64,000 nucleotides of DNA, taken from Alligator mississippiensis. Taxonomy: Eukaryota; Chordata; Crocodylia; Alligatoridae. This document shows positions 44,301-56,445 of the stretch, piece by piece. The DNA is taken from the NCBI RefSeq assembly GCF_030867095.1, contig NC_081825.1, positions 263,510,954 through 263,574,953 on the forward strand, read 5' to 3'. Numbering within the stretch: the first letter of the stretch is position 1; each line of letters opens with the position of its first letter. The notes below the pieces were generated by a model. The model saw only the letters and a program-made list of their open reading frames with translations, searched no databases and was not told where the DNA came from. The translations under genes were made by a program, and so were the position numbers.

Positions 44301-46139
44301 AGAGACACTTCATGGGAGAAGTGCTTTGTGGCCCACCCCATTTGCCCCTCCCCCTTTGAACCACAACATCATTTTTAGTTCTTTGCTTCCATGAGTAGGA
44401 TGCCATTCTGTGCTGTTAATTCCTTACAAGCTGAATGAAATGCCATGCCTGGACCTGTTCCATTTTATACATGGCCTTCCCTGTCTAGCAGACTTGATCC
44501 ACCCCAAGGTCAGCTGCTGCTGAGTCAGATGTGCTCTCGTGGGGATGATGGAGCCTGTGCCATGCTGCCTGGGTGACTCATGTCTTCTGCCCCACACATC
44601 CATGCAGAGCCTACTCCTTTCTTTAGCATGGGAGCAGGCTGCAGTGCATCTCTGAGCCCTGAGATGCCCCCTCACTGCTGTGCAGGGAGCATCTTGCCTC
44701 AGCCCTGCTCATAACATTTTGCTGTTCCTGACTCAGACAAAAACTGCCACTAGTTTGGTGGTGCAAGTGACAGGCCTGGTCATTCTGAGTCTGAAGCTAC
44801 AAGAAAAGCATTGGAAAGCCTTGGCCAGAGGCCTCACTTCTGCCAAGCCTAGTCAGACTCTCTTTTTGCCTTGCTGTTCCCTCTGGAGCTGCTTGCAAGT
44901 AGCAGGGAGGGATGGGGGCTCCATGTGGCCAGACATGTGGGGTGCCCACCGGGCTGTCAGTGAAGGCATGTGGCATCAAGCAGTGGGTGCAACCTTCCAG
45001 ATCCCTTTGGTCTTTCTTCTAGATGATCTCTGCCAGGTGGCTCCTTTACTGGGCACAAAGGAGCTGTTTGAGATGGGAACCTGCTTCACTGTCAGCAGAA
45101 CTGGTGGAGCAAGGATTGCTACCAGCTGTGGGAGAGTGCAGTGTGTGAAAGCATGCATCTCCTGCACCTGTGTGAAACCTGTCAATGAGTGTCACCAAAC
45201 ATGTTAATCTAACACTGTGTATGTGTGTGTGAGAGAAAGGGAGGGAGGGAGGGAGAAAGAGAGTGTGTATGTGCATATGTGTGCATGAAAGTGTCAGTGA
45301 TGGTTAAAGAATCCCCTTGTCAGTGTCTGTGTGCATTTGGGAGCATCTGCCTCCTTAGTGTGAAAAGGTGTGTTAGCGGCAGTGTCTGGCAGGATTGATG
45401 GAAATGGGGGATAGATACATGTGTCTCAGGATGTGGCTGTCTTAGGGAGCATGTCTCTTACCTGCAGTATACCTCAATCCAGGCCATACACCCAGACCAC
45501 TCACTGGTCAATTCTCACTGGCTTGTCAGCTGATATCTCTTTGGGCAGTTTGGTTATCTGCTTAAGCTGTCTGCCTCTTTCTTACAGGGAAGGGAAGAGC
45601 TGGAGAAAGGAGCTGAGCTCTCTTTGTAATGGTAAGAGAATGGGGTAGGGGAAAAAAGCCTGGCCAAGCCTTGTCCTGGAACTGTAGCTCAAATCAGACA
45701 TCCACAGCCTGAACTTCTGAACTTTCATTTGAATCTTGAAACCTGACTCGCAGGGATTTTAGCAAGGTGTCAGGGCAGCTCTTGGGACCAACCCTGTAGC
45801 CCTTAGATGGTAATCCTTTCTCACAAGAACAGTCTCTCTGATGTCTCTGCCACTGGGTAGGTGATTGAAGCTTACACAACACTAATTAAGGGGATGGAGA
45901 AACAGTTGTGGGCCTATACCCTATTCCCAAACCAGGCCTCCTTGTGGGAATCTGAAGAGTGGAGAAACTGAAGTCAGGGCTGTCCAGGGACACCTATGAC
46001 TGAGGGCCACTCACTGAGTGGTCCCATGGTCTAAGTGTCCTTGCAGACTCCTCTGTGTTGACCTACTGGAGCATTCTAGAGAGACCCATTGCAGAGCTGT
46101 CCCAAATAGATGTCACAGCAGGTCACCTCCCTTTAAGAG
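44301..46139. other. intergenic, no recognised gene
   Basis: Apart from the microsatellite at 45216, nothing is recognised. Frames of 60-175 codons here lack family signatures and splice context. Confidence 0.45.
45216..45290. repeat. compound GT / GGGA microsatellite
   Basis: GTGTATGTGTGTGTGAGAG is followed by four GGGA/GAGG units and another GTGTGTATGTG block. Confidence 0.9.
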
Positions 46140-46320
46140 AAAGATCACCTTCATTTCTCCCGTTTTCCAGAGGAGAACACAGGCCCTGTGAGCTGCAATG
46201 GCTTCCCCAAAGTCAGAGCTACCATTAATGGTGGTAGTTAGGACCAGAGCCCTGGCAGTATTCATATCCAGTCCTGTGCCTTCACCCCACCAACATTCAT
46301 CTACTGAACCACTAATCACC
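46140..46320 (-). repeat. MIR-like CORE-SINE, reverse
   Basis: CCAGAGGAGAACACAGGCCC, GGCTTCCCCAAAGTCAGAGC and CAGAGCCCTGGCAGTATTCA read as a reverse-oriented MIR with the usual order of elements. Confidence 0.55.
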
Positions 46321-48779
46321 CTGTTTAATGCAGCCTTCAATTACAAAGACCATGGGAAAACTGCAGCCCAAACAATGGTGCAGTAGTGTTGTTGACCCAT
46401 TGTAATGAACAAAGGGCAGGCTGGGCATCACGGAGCTTTGTCTCTGCTCCCTGTTCGCCTTGAACACAGAGTCCTGCCCGCAATATCTGTAGGGCACCTG
46501 ACGAAGTGTCATCCCTTACCTTTTCTCACAGACAGTGCAAGCCTTGCCTGAGGAAGGACTCAGTAAAAACTGAGGGTATGACCCTTTCTTGTTCCCACTC
46601 TGTGTAAAGTTCTCACAGATGAATGTGCTAAAATAGCTTTAAAAAGCTCCCGCCTCCTTTTTGTCCTGTCTTGCTGCTGTCAAATGCTGGCAGTTCTGGA
46701 TCAGCTGTGAACTTTCCTGCCTCCCCTTGCCATAGTCTGTAATTATCTCTTGCTCTCACTGAAAAAACCCAACAAAAACACCTCCCCCCTACCTTTGCTC
46801 CCAACTCTTCCTTGCTATTCTACACAAGTATTTTCCCTCCCTGGGTTCATTTTCAAGGGAGCTGAAAGACCATAATGATCTTGTTTCTGTCCTAGCTCCC
46901 TCTGCTGGCTCTGTGGCAGCACTTCACAAATCAGATGCAGAGAGATTGTACACCCAGGATTTGACTCCTGTGTACAGGGATTATTTCTACTCCTGGAAGC
47001 AGACTTCATCCTGAATCCTGTCAGAGTTAGAGCAGGAAAGGTACAGAACAACTTGGAGGCCTCTTTTTCTACATGCTGTATATCAAATGCTATTTTAGAT
47101 TTGTACAGGACTTGTCACCCCAAGGCTCCCAGTGCTCTATTATAAACTGCTTGCTGTAGAGCCTGGAGTCATTTCATCCAGCACTGAAATGCAGCCACCT
47201 CTGAAGGGGCCAGGACAGTTGTTTAACAACGACACAAAATTGCCCAACAGTTCAAGTCAGTCCAAGGCCTCAGCATCCTCAGCGTACTCTGTATTGTTAC
47301 TTCTGTTCAGCCAATCAAACCAGTGTAATCCCCTCTCATATCAGCATCTCATTCTTCCTAAACAGTTGTGCAGTTCAGTTCCTATAATCAAATCAATTTG
47401 ATACCCATTTCCCCCAGCAGCTGGTCCCCTAAATCAATGCATGTCTCCCATCTCCTGATAGGCCTCTTTAGCTGCAGCACTGCCAGCATTTTTTCCAAGC
47501 TGGTGAAGGAGATCCTGGGATAGGAGATCTGTCTGGATTTTCCTCCTCCTCCATGCTCAGACTACAGCTGGGAGAGGGAGCCCAGATGAGTTCCCTCAGC
47601 TATTTAGAGGCTGTCCAAGAGTGTCATCTGGCTACAGAAGTGGCAGAAGGCACCCTCCTCCTCAGCTCTGAACTGCATCTCCTGCAAACTTGAAAAGGGG
47701 CCATCCCTGCTCATCCAAACAGCTGGTGACTGGTCAGGATGCTACCTGCAGTCACACTTGCCCTATCTTAGGATCAGCTCTGGCTTGGGTGGCTGTTCTG
47801 TGGATCACTGGGGAAGCCAAGCTAATATCTGTCCATCACAAAAGAGATGGGCACGAGGCAAACAAATGGTGCAGAAATGCACGTGAAGGGAGCCTGGGTG
47901 CAGAGTCTAGGCTGAGTTCTATGCTGATGGGATTGTACTGCCCTGCTAGGACTGGTGGCCACCCTGCTGAGTCAGCACCATCTCTTGGCAAGCCGGGGAG
48001 AATTCAGAATCTGTTCCGGGAAGCCAAACAAACCTAATGGAGGCACCAAGTCTGACTCATCCTAGAGTCATTCTGTGCTCTGGCTGAGTGGTTAACACAG
48101 CTGTTGGTTGGTCCCATTCCCTGCACTGCACCAGAACCAGTGAGGACTGCCTGTGGTATCACTGTGGAGAAGTCCCACAGTTGCTGAACATGTGTTATTT
48201 AATACCCTTTGGAGACAGTCCTGTGAAAAGTACTAACTTTGCTATGACATGATGGCACTTAGCATATGTTTCACTGACTGGATGCATGGACGCTGGTGTG
48301 TTAAGTGTGCTTAACACATCCTACATATACTGTGCAAAAGCTGTCATAGAAGGCTGTAGCTGCTGTTTCCCAGATGAATATTAATGCTGCAGAACACTTC
48401 TGTTTGTCCTCTGAATGAACAAGGGTGAAGAAGTTGGCAGTGAAAGGTGCCACTATGATAGATCTAACCAGGAGCAGCCTGGGTAGACATGGAGCAAGGT
48501 TCTCCTGCTAGTGGGACCACCACACTATGCCTTGGGCCTCTCCAGTAAGATAGTCTACTGAAAGGCCAATCCATATCTGAATCTCTTCTGCTAGGAAAAG
48601 GAATGAGGACTCATCATTCATCTCTCACAAGGAAGTGAACAGCCAGTAGACGATAAAAATATGTTGTTTGCGATCCTAGCTGCATTCACACCAATGATCC
48701 AGAAGGGAAAGGCTCCCTCCTCCTGGTCCTCCGAGCTGCTCTAGTGACTGCTGGGAAATGACTAAAAGGAGGATGAATT
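46321..48779. other. intergenic, no recognised feature
   Basis: Nothing identified. Confidence 0.4.
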
Positions 48780-49120
48780 ACCAGCTGCCTCGCCTTGCAC
48801 GTTCCTTTGTATGCATGATGCCGTGGCTGCTACACGTGAATTGTCTCACATTGTGTTAGATGAAATAAACCTGAACGGGCCGAATGCTTTTTGTGCCATC
48901 TAATCCCTAATCCTTTTGTGTTTGTCTCTCGAGGAGGTGATTACCATGCTGCCCCTGTCCACAACGAGGGGAATTATCCTCGCCTGATTTCCCGCAATGT
49001 TGCAATGTCCAAGGCAGTAATAACTCTGTTGACATTCCAAACATGAAGCAAAATCTATTTGAAAAGCAGCACGAAGACTCGTACGGTGCTATGGTTTAGC
49101 TGATATTAATTTTCCAATGG
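48780..49120. other. candidate conserved noncoding element
   Basis: About 340 bp of non-repetitive sequence with many retained CpGs in an AT-balanced context (CTACACGTGAATTGTC, AACGGGCCGAATGC, TCTCGAGGAGGTGATTACC, TTCCCGCAATGTTGCAATG, ACTCGTACGGTGC) and TGATATTAATTTTCC at the end. This is the strongest conserved-element candidate in the window by texture. If this region lies between ADCK1 and NRXN3 as in human, it could be a distal enhancer of NRXN3. Confidence 0.45.
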
Positions 49121-51454
49121 GGAGGAGGGTGGAGGGGGTGATGCTAGGAAAGAACAGCCCTTTCGAGGAGTAAATACCAGGCAGCCAGCTTGCCACTAAA
49201 TTGATTTGCACGTGTTAAAATGCTTCCGCCTCTGGCTTTATGTGACTGCTCTTCATCTGCCTGTGAAAAAGGCAAACCCAGACATTGTATCAGACAAGAC
49301 GTGGACCTGGCACTGTGAAAAGGTTCTCCTGTGTTGCTGATGGGCCCTGTGAATGCAGCTTTGGCTTTGAGTGTTATTTCTGGAGGCTCTTCTCTCAGGA
49401 GTATCAAAGCTGCTTGTCTTTTTTTCTTCTGGAGTTTTCTTGTGGCTGTTCTCCACCTCCTCCTGCGTGGGTACTCATAGGCCTTTTAATTTTTGAACCA
49501 GTCAGCAGCTGCTGTCACTCTGCCCAGAGTGATGAGCTGTCAGAGAGCACCCTGGTTACACAGTCAAGAAGAGTAGAGAGGAACTGTGATGGCTGGCGTG
49601 GCTCTTCAGCTTCTCCGAAACTAAATAGCTCCTGGTGCTAAGATAATCCCAGCGCTGTGCTGCTTGTCTGACGGGCTACCATAGAATCAAGGTCACAGAG
49701 GCCGCCTCTCTCCAGCGAGTGTACACCCGCTTCTCTTTAGCGCTCCTCAGTGGGGGAGGGAGGCTGAGGTGTGCTCTAGATAATGATAACCTGCTTGCAC
49801 TGAGTGCAGCTGGTATTGGGGCTGGATATAACTCTCTTCAGCTGCTCTGGGTAATGGGAGGTGACTAAGTGGGTCATATGCAGATGTGCTAGTAGACTGT
49901 GAGGCACCCTGAGTGTGGTTGTTTGTCACCGCTTGCCGCGTGGAGCTCCTTTGAGCTGTGATCCTATCTCATTGGATTCCACTTCACCCAGACAAGCCAC
50001 GTGGTTCTAAGGTGCTGTCCCCACAGGGCATTGCATTTAAATATGCACACTGCATTAGCTGTGTCCCACACTGGCCCTGCTTAGCTCCTCTCCCCTGAAT
50101 TCACACGCCCATAAAGGTGGCTGACATTTCTTCCAGTCCGTATGGCACGTGGCACACCTGTGGCCATATACAAAGGGATAGTTATTAACACCGGGTACTT
50201 TTCAGTTCTCACAGCCAGGGGTAATTTGCACAATACAAGCTGTATTCTGGGAGGGGCACTGCCCCCACATTAGACAAGGCGGGGCCCATTCATTATTCTC
50301 CCCTGAAATTTACCCCTTTAGAGAATTGTACAGATACGAGTGATGTCAGCAGTTCCCAAACTTGGGGTGGCAGCTGTTACAAGAGGGGCCACAGGCCCCA
50401 TGGTGCCTCTAATTGCACTGGGTCAGTGATTGCCCCACGTGGCCTCAGTTAACGGGTGGGGCTTTCCTCTATCTCAGCTGCTTTGCAGTAACTACCCCAG
50501 TGCTCCAAATGTGCTGCAGAAAGTGAAAGCTAAACTGGGTCAATTTAGACCTGCTTCACTGAAGGGTAAGCTGCTCTGGTTTAGCTCTCACTGTGGGGTA
50601 CCTGCAATATGGGAACAGTTCTCACACAGCAGCTTCTTCTCATGTCTCTACACTGCATTTGACCATTTTGTTATGTGTCCTGTGAGATCTTTCCTTGAAG
50701 CAGTGAGCACTGTAGCAGGTGTTGTGTAGTCTGAGGCTCTGTGCGGCAATCACAGGTGGCTGAACTAATGGTATAACCCCACTTCTTCGATAGTTCCTTG
50801 GAGCATTCAACTCTGGTGCATAGGTAGTTTAGAAATTGCCACCTTTGCCATGGATCATCAGCCTCTGGTGGTAAGGACTCAGCAGCTGGACTTTCCATTT
50901 TTTTGTTGTCAGGTGTTTTTTTTTTAGCCTCTCCTTCCATATCTGTAGTTGTGTTTTCTTGGGCATGGCATTGAGAGATTGGGTGCTGGTGGGGAAGCTC
51001 CTGCATGACTTCAGACATTTGTGTGCTGAAGGATGGTCCTACAGCAAGTGTCACACATCTTCAGTTTGCCTAGATTGTTCTATCCTGCTGGCCACTGCCC
51101 TTCTAATGTCAGGAAGAGCAATGCCAGCCAGCAGATGCATACTGTTTAGGCTGGTAGGCATCAGACATCCTGTGATGCATCAGCAGCTCTTATTCGGAAT
51201 GGGTTCAAGGCACTTAACACGTATGGCTCTCTCCCATACAGGGCATGCATAAACAGCAGCTGAGCTGCGGTGAGTCCGTGTCGTCGTCGTCCATGTGTTC
51301 CCCCCCCGCGCGCCAGGCAAGGGCACACAGATAGCAGTAGCTCTCTGCATGTGGGGTCACATTAACTATCTGCTTGTTACTGGAGTGCTGACAAGACAAA
51401 TGTTCAGGAACCACTGATTGATGTATGATGGCCCCTACACTCTGGGATGTGTCA
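49121..51454. other. intergenic, weak hAT end at 50347
   Basis: At 50347 CAGCAGTTCCCAAACTTGGG resembles a hAT left terminus (CAGTGGTTCCCAAACT type), but I found no right end or duplication. Otherwise nothing is recognised. Confidence 0.35.
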
Positions 51455-51575
51455 CCAGCTCCATTGTACAGATAGGGAAACTGAGGCAAAAGTGGCTTGC
51501 CCAAGAGCAACTCTCAAGTTAACACCCTGACTTGAACTCCCGGTGCATTGTCTCACACTGCCTCCCTTCCCAAAT
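51455..51575 (-). repeat. MIR-like CORE-SINE, reverse
   Basis: TTGTACAGATAGGGAAACTG, AGGCAAAAGTGGCTTGCCCA and GACTTGAACTCCCGGTGCA follow the order of a reverse-complement MIR. Confidence 0.75.
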
Positions 51576-53689
51576 GTGACCCACTTTTCACTTGGATCCA
51601 AGATGCTCTTATATTTCAGGGCTTGCCCCTGTTTAGAATGGGGTCCTGGGTCTGTGTGTGCAGATTGTCTTTCATTTGGATCAACTGCAGGCTTTAGGAG
51701 GTCTGCCTTGACTTCCTGGCCAAATGCCAGCCTAGAAAGTTAATGTTTTGGTTCTAACCGCTACTGTATGCTTTCACTTCCTGTCTAAAACCTTCCTAAG
51801 CATTGTATTTGTCAGGAGAGGCATCGCATTCCTGCTCAGCACTGAACATGTGTTTTGTGGGTGAGAGCTTCTGCTAGCCACAGTGGACCTAACTCAGTGC
51901 CAACTGCATTTTATTATTGTTTGTATTTAGTGAACTTTCTTATTACTTTATTTTGTTTTGTTTACTTATTCTGGCAGTGTAAATAGGGCCATAAAAGAGA
52001 GAATGTTATAGTTGCATACAATTTAAGGTCCTTTTATGGTGTCACCATAGCATAATATGAATCGGGTCCCCTCAGTGATTCTGTGCCTGATGGTATCCTG
52101 TAAATGTCATGTCAGGAACTGTGGGTGGCTGAGAGCTCTGCTCTTCCTCATACCTGGCCAGAAGGCTGCAACCCATTATCTTAGATTTAGTAATCCAAGG
52201 CTCCATCACCTTCAGGGATCACTGCAATGTGTTCTGCCCTAGGATACACCTGAAGACCCTTTGGAAGCCTCAGGTAGCTCTGCATCTCCCATTGAGCTTG
52301 TGAGCTCAGTTTTCCAGGGCGTAATGACTTCCAGTGGGAACCCGGATGCAATTCAAGGTGACATTTTCAAAGGATGATGTCCTGTATGGACTGGCTTCTG
52401 CATTTCTTCAGAAGCTCCCTCTTTGGGGTTCTTCCCCGGTAGCCAGGACACTCAAACTGAGTGTGTTAGTCTGAGGCTGCTTATTTCCCAAGCTGGCTTG
52501 TCTTAACCCAACTGTGCTGGCTTTTAGGGTCCCTGGAAAGCTCATTTATCTACATTGGAGATGGTCCTGGGTGGATAGAGTCTTCAATTTTGTCATCTAG
52601 GGAGCCCTTTGCCCCATTTGATGTCTTTGGCCAAAGTGACCCTAACATGGCCCTGAATAAAACACTCACTTTCAGGGCCCTTTGCATAGCCAAACCAAAC
52701 TGACAGCATGTATGAGAATCAGGCCTACTGCATCAGGACAGGTTTATTTGTTAAATGTATCTTGTTCCTGTGCCTGTAGTCAATGAAACTAAGTAAATAT
52801 GCATATTTCAAGGGTTGCCAACCATCAGAGTTGTTGGCTGGGTGGCACTTGGCCACTAAGTAAGCCACTAGTCTGTCAGCTGACTGCCTAATAGTGCCTC
52901 TAACTTTAATAAAATGAAGATGGAAGAGATTGCTAAATGGTGATTAATAAATAAGGCGATATGCATGAAGCCTGGAGATATCACATTGCTCTCAAAGGAA
53001 ATATGAAAAATAGGAATCATGGCCATTGTTATTACTATCTTGTCCTTCAGTGTGCCTAAACTATCCATCATGCTGATAAGACTGAAAAGAAACTCCCAGC
53101 ATTTAGCAATACAAGATGCATATTTTACAGCATGGTTGGTTACAGCAGGCATATGGCTGCTTTCTCATCTCCTTTCTGCCCTGATACCCCTTTCACTTCC
53201 CTGCCTCCTATGGGCATTAGATAAATCTTAACAGAGTTAAAGAAGAAAGATTCCACCAACTTAGCACCCTTAGTGGAAAATCTGTAGAGGAATAAGTCAT
53301 TCCTCAGCAAAACTAACAGCAACCTGTGTAAGTGTAAGACAGCAATAAAGCAACGTGGGCTGGGGATTTTATTTTGGTGCATCCGATCTAAAATATGCTG
53401 CAGTAGGCCAGATGGACCTGGGTGTGTGTAGGGGGGGGAGCCTGTTGTAGTTGAGCTTTGAGTAGGGAAAGTCAGTTAAAAGCATCAAATCCCTGCTAGC
53501 TTTCTGTGGGATGCTAACATGCAGTATTACAATAGTAGAGTCTTTGCGTATGGCTTAACTTGGTGTTTTTCAATCATGTTCTCAGAGAATGAGAGTTAAG
53601 AAATGTGGGCAGTAGTATAAAGGGGAGAGTGTATAAAGGGGATCACCCAATCCAATGCTCTACCCCTGCAGGATGATTCTCTACAGAAA
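51576..53689. other. intergenic, no recognised feature
   Basis: Nothing identified beyond short AT-rich tracts. Confidence 0.4.
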
Positions 53690-54300
53690 GGGTCTGTAAC
53701 ATGGCTTGCAGGCTGGATCCAGCCCACAGAGCCACTGGATCCAGTCCATGGAACCAGAAGGCTTTGCCTCTGTCCACACCTATGCTGGGGCTGGAGAGCT
53801 GGAGGCTGAGCCCACATTGTCCCCATTTCTCCCCACCCCCAACTCCTCAGCTGCAGTACAGGCACAGCTTCCAGCCAGTGGCAAGCTGAGTCCCGGCTGG
53901 GCAGCTTCCAGCTGCACCCATGCTGCAGCTGAAGGGGGTGGGGAAAGAAACAGAGAGAAGTGGTAGCCATGTAGATGCAGCTTCCAGCTGCCCAGCCCTG
54001 GTGCACTTCCCCACTGGTTAAAAGCTGCGTCCATGCTGCAGGCAGGGGGCTGTGGAGAAGCTGCAGCAGCAGCATGGGTACAGTTCCCAGCTACCTGATG
54101 CTGGTGCAGTACTCCTCTGGCTGGAAACTGTTCGTGCCCCAGCTGGGGTGCAGGGGAGGCTGGGAAAAGCAACGGTGGGGCCAGTGCCTGCCTCACTGCA
54201 GATACGTGGCTGAAGCCATTGGGCCTGCACCAGACTGGAGCTGGGTTGTTCCAGCTTGCTGCTTGAAAAGGCTGCTGGCTCCTGCCATGTAGCATATCCT
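53690..54300. repeat. GC-rich hAT-like element with internal tandem repeats
   Basis: The left text GGGTCTGTAACATGGCTTGC, then AGGCTGGATCCAGCCCACAG, resembles the interior of the other hAT elements in this window. Imperfect units of roughly 105 nt follow, built around CAGCTTCCAGCTGCCCAGCC and GTCCATGCTGCAG. Terminal inverted repeats and a target duplication were not found, so the class is a guess. The tandem nature of the interior is visible directly. Confidence 0.5.
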
Positions 54301-54479
54301 CCACACTAGATCTCATGCACAAGGACTTCTACGTCTCTCTGTAGGTGATTACTCCATATGCTTTTGGTTAGAAATCTGTCCCTGGTATTCAGCCTACAAG
54401 TTTCTTTGTTCGATTGCCCCTTATTATTGGTAGCAAGGGCAACCATCCATCCCTGTTCTTCTCCCTCTGCTGAACAACA

Positions 54480-54700
54480 GCAAAGTCAAGCAAATGGGAC
54501 ACTGGACTGGGAACCATGACTTCCTAAACTGTAACAGTGGTTCTGTAACCTTCAGTGCTTTGGGCAAGTCACCTGAGCTCTCTTCCTCAATCTTATTGTT
54601 TGTGAAGGTGGAATGAGGCTATTAATTACCAGAGTGAGCTGCTGTGAGTGATTTGAGAATTCCTTCATACATGTGTGCAAAGCATGTGGAAGATCTTGGT
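54480..54700 (+). repeat. MIR-like CORE-SINE
   Basis: GGACACTGGACTGGGAACCA, then CTTTGGGCAAGTCACCTGAG and TTGTTTGTGAAGGTGGAATG, then AGGCTATTAATTACC, follow MIR order in the forward direction. Confidence 0.75.
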
Positions 54701-56219
54701 TACTGGGTATCATTGCTGGCACTTACCATCTGCAAATACTTGGGAGACCACAGCTCTGAAACACCAACATCTACATGAAATATTGTTAAACCTGAGACAT
54801 AAATCACACTCAGGCAGAGTAGACTGAGTCACGGCTGCCACTCGGGCTTTAAGTCAGGCTCATTATGCAGGCATTGTAGAAAGGATGGTCTTCTGCCCAA
54901 GGACCTCACAGTGCTGGGTCATGTTATATGTCCCAGATGGTTCCTTACCAATAAATTTTACAGCAGCTGTGGCAGCTGCTGAACAAAGAGACTGCCAAAT
55001 GGTTCTCTGCCTCTCTAATATGCTCTGAAATATCACTACAAGTGCAGCCACCTAGGTATCTGAACATGAGGTGGCAGTCTAAGGAATAGTAGGAGGGCTT
55101 CCAGGGAGGACAGGGCAGGGAGGAAGAGGCCTCTAGTAGCTCACCTTGGCAAAATAATTATCTTCCTAATGACCTATAAGTTGCATCAAGGACAATCCAG
55201 GTCAAACTTTTGAATCATGATAGTTCATCACAAGGGCATTGTGTGCAGTCAAGGAAATCAATGGTGCCCTCAAAGTTAGGACCTTCCTGGTCTTAGTCTA
55301 AGTCCCAGTAAGGCAGGCATCCATATCCAAATAGCATCAGCATCAGTGGCATGAATTGGCTCCCTCACTAGCTATCTCAGCAAAAAGGCTGTGGGATGAG
55401 TGGGCCATGGAGAGTATAATCCTTAGTCCTTCCATCACAGTGCCAAGTTGTGTTGGTCATTTATAGGCAGGAATAAGTGACTGGCCTCTTGACTTCCAAA
55501 TATGTGTAGTGCAAGTAGTTGTGTGTGGATGCAAGAGAGAGCATGAAGTTCAGTCTGGTGATGCCCCCATTGTCCCTCCTCTGTGGATAAACAGGATGTC
55601 TGTCTCCAGGGCTGTTGGCATGCCATCTTTCACTAAGAGGAAACATACACATCCTCAAAAAAGAAAAGGACAAAGTCTGGGAGTATCCTAAAGAAACTGG
55701 ACCAGGTTATTCCCCTACTCTCTTCCCATCCCCTCATGCCTTGTTTTCTGTTGCTGTACGGTCAGAGGGAAGCAGAGGAAAATGTATCATCTTCATACCC
55801 AACTGGAGCTTTGATAGAAAGTTCTCAGCACTACAGATGATTGTTAGGGGCTTTGGGGGCATTTTATCAGAAAGAATGATAGATCGAGCTGCCTGGCATT
55901 TGAGCTAAGACCGCCCATGTGGGAGAGCAGAAAATACAGGCTGCACAGCCACTCATCTTTGGAATAAACATGGACCGCTGTAAAATGAGCCCCATCCTGA
56001 CAGCTGCTTCGCACCATCCACTCCCATTCATCTCAATAGAGAGGGCTCGGCAACTCCCTAGATCCAGCCCCATTTGGGTATGGCTAACGATCATCCAGCA
56101 GCCAAGAACTTCCAACTCATTCCATACAATTCCTCTCACTGTCACCAGTCATTTGACTCCCCCATCCCACCTGGCTCCCAGGGACCCCCCCGTCTGTCCC
56201 TCTCAGATGGCAACAAAGA
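54701..56219. other. intergenic, no recognised feature
   Basis: Nothing identified. Confidence 0.4.
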
Positions 56220-56445
56220 CAATTACCCAGCCGCCAAGTTAAATTAGCACGCCGAGCTCCCTCTCTCTCACACTGAAGCACTTACCTGAAATTAGCAGCG
56301 GTTGGCGCTTTGCAGAGGTGAACACGATTGTGATTATGAATGCACTTCTTGTTTGTCTTTTCAGTGCCGAAATCCTGTCAGCGAGGAGAAGCGATAATAA
56401 CATGCTATTAAGTTCTTTCTGGATAATGTAATTCAGGAGTCAGGA
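56220..56445. other. candidate conserved noncoding element
   Basis: Non-repetitive with AATTACCCAGCCGCCAAG, TTAAATTAGCACGCCGAGC, GAAATTAGCAGCGG and GAACACGATTGTGATTATG. Homeodomain-like words and retained CpGs suggest a regulatory element. This is inference by texture only. Confidence 0.4.

Noticed and set aside
49285..49641. 118-codon plus-strand frame
   Set aside because: No domain and no splice context; the frame length is within chance expectation for this much sequence.
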